The notes beneath the pieces were generated by a model. The model was not told the origin of the DNA. It searched no databases and saw only the letters and a program-made list of their open reading frames with translations. A program made the position numbers and the translations under genes. Positions 14,850 to 17,106 of a DNA stretch of 17,106 bases are shown here, piece by piece (the first letter of the stretch is position 1; each line of letters begins with the position of its first letter). Origin of the DNA: Bacilli bacterium (lineage in GTDB: Bacteria > Bacillota_I > Bacilli_A > RF39 > UBA660); NCBI GenBank assembly GCA_028703035.1, contig JAQVNR010000025.1, positions 1 through 17,106 on the forward strand. The letters run 5' to 3'.

Positions 14850-15560
14850 ATGAGATGGTATAAAAGTACACCTATATCAGAAATTAAAGAAAAAGCTGAG
14901 GCAAGTAAAAAGAAATTAAGTAAAAAAGGGGAAATAAACCCAATTGTAATTGAAGGAAGAACGATTGCTAAAAATTGGTGGGGTAAAGCTTGGTGTGAAT
15001 ATTTAAAAAAGTATGCTGATTATGATAATAGAATATCTAGAGGTAGATCCTATGTTAGCAATGGTTTTATTATTGATTACAAACAAGTTGATAATCAAAT
15101 TTTGGCATTAGTCCAAGGTAGTAGAATTAAACCATATGAAATTTTAATAACGTTTGCAACAGTATCTGATAAAACTATAAAAAACTTAAAAGATAATTAT
15201 TTAAATCAATTAGAAAATATAGATGATTTACTAAGTGGTAACTTTCCTGAAAAATTAGGTAATGAATTTTTAGAAAGCGAGTTATTTCCTAAACCAAATA
15301 AAGAGATAGCATTTAGTTGTACGTGCCCAGATCATGCATGCTTATGTAAACATATATCATGTGCATTATATGGACTAGGCGCACTCTTAGATAAAAATCC
15401 TGAAGTATTGTTTAGTTTAAGAGGAATAAAATTAGAAGAATTAATTTCAAATAAATTATCTAAAAGCGTTGACGATATTATACTTAGTACAAATGAAACA
15501 GCTGATAATATGCTAAGTGAGGAAGAAGCAAATGAATTATTTGATTTAATGATAGAATAG
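14850..15560 (+). CDS. SWIM zinc-finger protein (YwqB-like), partner of the SNF2 ATPase
   Basis: This 236-residue protein has the family's N-terminal block N-W-W-G-K-A-W-C-E with R-I-S-R-G-R-S-Y-V and L-V-Q-G-S-R (about residues 42-90). The SWIM finger C-x-C-x6-C-x-H follows: Cys157, Cys159, Cys166, His168 (C-T-C-P-D ... C-K-H). SWIM fingers bind zinc and are thought to contact DNA or protein. Start ATG lies 1 bp after the SNF2 stop with GGAGGG (14839-14844) inside the upstream gene, so the two are translationally coupled and probably work together. Function beyond that is not known to me. Confidence 0.92.
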   Translation: MRWYKSTPISEIKEKAEASKKKLSKKGEINPIVIEGRTIAKNWWGKAWCEYLKKYADYDNRISRGRSYVSNGFIIDYKQVDNQILALVQGSRIKPYEILITFATVSDKTIKNLKDNYLNQLENIDDLLSGNFPEKLGNEFLESELFPKPNKEIAFSCTCPDHACLCKHISCALYGLGALLDKNPEVLFSLRGIKLEELISNKLSKSVDDIILSTNETADNMLSEEEANELFDLMIE

Positions 15561-15583
15561 TATCAAGAAGGGTGGTGTTTAAT

Positions 15584-15992
15584 ATGAGTTATTCAGCAAT
15601 AGATGTAGCTCGTTATTTTTTAAAAATAGATGAATCTAACTCAATATTTACTGATGAATTGATAAATAAAAATAATCACAACTTTTATAAAGGTAATGCA
15701 CTTTTAAATAAATATTTATTTTTTGCTCAAACTTTATATTTTGTAAAAAACAAAAAAATTATTATTTTCTGATAATATATATGCTTACGATAATGGTCCA
15801 GTAATAGAAAGTGTTAGAACTATGTATTCTGTTTTAAAAAACGCATCAATTGATGAACTAATAGATATTACACATAAAGATAAAACCTGGATTGAAAAAA
15901 AGACTTATTTTACAAAAGAAAACCAGATTATGGATATTGAAAACAACTATGATTACTATTCTGACTTATTATATTTAATGGAGAAAATGTAA
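15584..15992 (+). pseudogene. Panacea (DUF4065/SocA-like) antitoxin gene, frameshifted
   Basis: ATG at 15584 follows AAGAAGGGTGG and gives M-S-Y-S-A-I-D-V-A-R-Y-F, the typical Panacea start, with L-L-N-K-Y-L-F-F-A-Q next. The frame stops at TGA (15770-15772). The family continues one base out of phase: S-D-N-I-Y-A-Y-D-N-G-P-V-I-E-S-V, containing the expected A-Y-x-x-G-P-V motif, to TAA at 15990-15992. Removing one A from the run of seven (15752-15758) would join both into a protein of about 136 residues. Panacea proteins are the antitoxins of many type II toxin-antitoxin pairs. It follows the SWIM gene by 23 bp. Sequencing error or slippage in the A run is an alternative to true inactivation. 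Confidence 0.8.
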
Positions 15993-15993
15993 T

Positions 15994-16420
15994 TTGGAGT
16001 CATTATCAAAAAAAGATATTATTAGTTTGGAAATTAGTTTAATAATAAAGGTGAAATTTCACGAACGGAACATCCATATATTATAAGAGTTATAGATTAT
16101 AAATTAAATATAATTGAGGTGATTCAAAGAAATAGTATAAAGCCTGGCAAAGAGTATATTTCTTTATTTCCGTCAAATTGTGTTATAAAAACAGAGGGGA
16201 TTCTAGATAAAGATGGATTTGCACAATTAGATAATAGATTCACTTTGGAAAATTTTGATGGATTAATTGCTTGTAAATGGGTACATTAAGTAACGAACAA
16301 TTCTCTAAATTATGTAAAAAATATGAAAATTATCAAAATAACAATGAAATAGATGATGATAAAATTGTTCACATGTGTAAATCTGAATTAGATAAATATA
16401 ATCCGAAATTAGTATTATAA
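15994..16420 (+). pseudogene. Putative toxin partner of the Panacea antitoxin, twice frameshifted
   Basis: Three pieces in different frames join into one protein. A TTG at 15994, 1 bp after the antitoxin stop, opens L-E-S-L-S-K-K-D-I-I-S-L-E-I-S. After about 16040 the frame holding R-T-E-H-P-Y-I-I-R-V-I-D and L-F-P-S-N-C-V-I-K takes over, to a TAA at 16287. After about 16276 the third frame reads M-G-T-L-S-N-E-Q-F-S-K-L-C to TAA at 16418-16420. One A missing at about 16041 and one at 16275-16277 would restore about 142 codons. The middle part, with an internal R-N-S and P-G-K-E-Y-I-S-L-F-P, suggests a small SH3-like barrel of the PemK/MazF kind; that is inference. The start codon is also uncertain. 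Confidence 0.6.
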
Positions 16421-16573
16421 TACTAAAAAAATATTTACTGTTAAATAAATAATAAATGAGATAATTAGGATAAGCATTATACCAGTCATTACTATAGTTA
16501 AGTTGAGAACTTGAGTTCCAAATAGTATTAGGTATCCACCTATACTATCACCAAAAGATTTGAAAAATATTTT
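16415..16573 (-). pseudogene. C-terminal remnant of a multi-pass membrane protein, perhaps an MFS transporter
   Basis: On the minus strand an open stretch without start codon, bounded upstream by TAG (16574-16576), reads F-K-S-F-G-D-S-I-G-G-Y-L-I-L-F-G. A hydrophobic helix and I-I-Y-L-T-V end at TAA (16415-16417). The composition of one and a half membrane helices with a G-D-S-I-G-G turn is that of a transporter's last helices; MFS is my best guess. The upstream part is gone. Its last six bases overlap the toxin remnant. The rest of the gap to 16614 shows nothing I can name. Confidence 0.5.
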
Positions 16574-16614
16574 CTATAATTATATCAAGAGATATTGATT
16601 AGTAATGAAATAAA

Positions 16615-16643
16615 AAAATCACTTAAGAAAATAAGTGGTTTTT
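16615..16643. terminator. Bidirectional terminator at the end of the 141-residue gene
   Basis: AAAATCACTTA (16615-16625) pairs with TAAGTGGTTTT (16632-16642) with one G-T pair, loop of 6 nt. On the minus strand seven T follow, on the plus strand five. It contains the stop codon of the minus-strand gene (16623-16625). Confidence 0.8.
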
Positions 16644-17048
16644 ATATTTTATTTTATATGGTGTTATTAATAAACATAAGTCTTCTTCTAATATAAATGA
16701 CTGATTATATTTATTATTAGAATTTCTTGTAAAAGGATCAGCATTAGATACTATATTAAACACAATTTCTTTTTGGTTATTAGTATTTATTATTATTTCT
16801 GAAATATCTTTTTTATTAAAAATTTTATTAATTATGTTTTGGTTATACAACTCATTAATACTTTTTTTAATTTTTAAAGTAAAAAAATTAGCATATAATA
16901 CATTGGTATCTAATATTTTTTCATAAGGTATTTCATTAGCAATATTATTGATATTTGATATATATAGGTTAGTAAAAAAAGAATCTTCAAGTGTTATACT
17001 TTCTCCATCATCAAATACTAGATTAATCTTTTCAATACCTTGATTCAT
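16623..17048 (-). CDS. Hypothetical protein, 141 residues
   Basis: I do not recognise this protein with confidence. It has no signal peptide or membrane segment and appears to be a soluble alternating beta/alpha protein starting I-E-K-I-N-L-V-F-D-D-G-E-S-I-T-L. A later part has K-D-I-S-E-I-I-I-N and ends E-E-D-L-C-L-L-I-T. This two-part layout faintly recalls small hypothetical proteins of Firmicutes prophages, a weak impression only. It is a complete single-gene unit: an extended -10 promoter, GGTGA before the ATG and a strong terminator. No neighbour explains its role. Confidence 0.75.
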   Translation of the reverse strand: MNQGIEKINLVFDDGESITLEDSFFTNLYISNINNIANEIPYEKILDTNVLYANFFTLKIKKSINELYNQNIINKIFNKKDISEIIINTNNQKEIVFNIVSNADPFTRNSNNKYNQSFILEEDLCLLITPYKIKYKNHLFS

Positions 17049-17065
17049 ATTTTCACCATATAATT

Positions 17066-17094
17066 AGTATAGCATGAAAAAGAAATTTTGTAAA
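17066..17094 (-). promoter_or_regulatory. Promoter of the 141-residue gene
   Basis: On the minus strand TTTACA (17089-17094), a 17-bp spacer and TATACT (17066-17071) with a preceding TG-C make a good extended -10 promoter, with a start near 17059 and a short leader. Confidence 0.75.
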
Positions 17095-17106
17095 AAAAGT
17101 TACAGT

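Noticed and set aside
1..17106. CRISPR array, insertion sequence or tRNA gene
   Set aside because: No spaced direct repeats, transposase motifs, terminal repeats or tRNA-like sequences were seen on either strand.

Overview
The window is AT-rich bacterial chromosome, most likely from a low-GC Bacilli or Mollicutes-related member of the Bacillota. Two conserved blocks support this: gpsB followed at once by a type B-like RNase P RNA gene, and rodZ-pgsA-recA-rny in the usual Bacilli order (cinA, usually between pgsA and recA, is absent). TGA is used as a stop and Trp is TGG, so the code is standard, unlike Mycoplasma. LTA synthase, a wall amidase, GpsB and RodZ point to a walled Gram-positive cell. 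An uncultured gut lineage of the RF39 kind is my guess only.

Layout. 1-2950: two exported proteins, one an unknown anchored surface protein and one a multidomain amidase, then a possible 30-codon gene. 2961-4823: a strong promoter drives gpsB, whose stop codon lies in the P1 helix of rnpB; rodZ and pgsA follow, up to an intrinsic terminator. 4828-5972: recA with a LexA-type box, a 27-bp inverted repeat and a near-consensus promoter. 6017-7666: rny with its own promoter, ending in a bidirectional terminator. 7648-10699, minus strand: an ltaS-like gene and an HD-domain dNTPase form a tightly coupled pair. 10816-11880: a family 2 glycosyltransferase with TPR-like repeats. 11880-12271: a second LexA-like box and promoter in front of a small broken gene. 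12208-15560: a SNF2 helicase and SWIM zinc-finger pair. 15584-16573: a decayed Panacea (DUF4065) toxin-antitoxin pair, then the tail of a lost membrane protein on the minus strand. 16615-17094: an unknown 141-residue gene on the minus strand with promoter and terminator.

Most of the left and centre is housekeeping: cell envelope (gpsB, rodZ, pgsA, ltaS, amidase), RNA processing and decay (rnpB, rny) and DNA repair or nucleotide pools (recA, dNTPase). From about 11.9 kb on the right part is accessory in character, with four broken genes that mostly carry single-A indels. I see no RNA gene other than rnpB, no insertion sequence and no CRISPR array.
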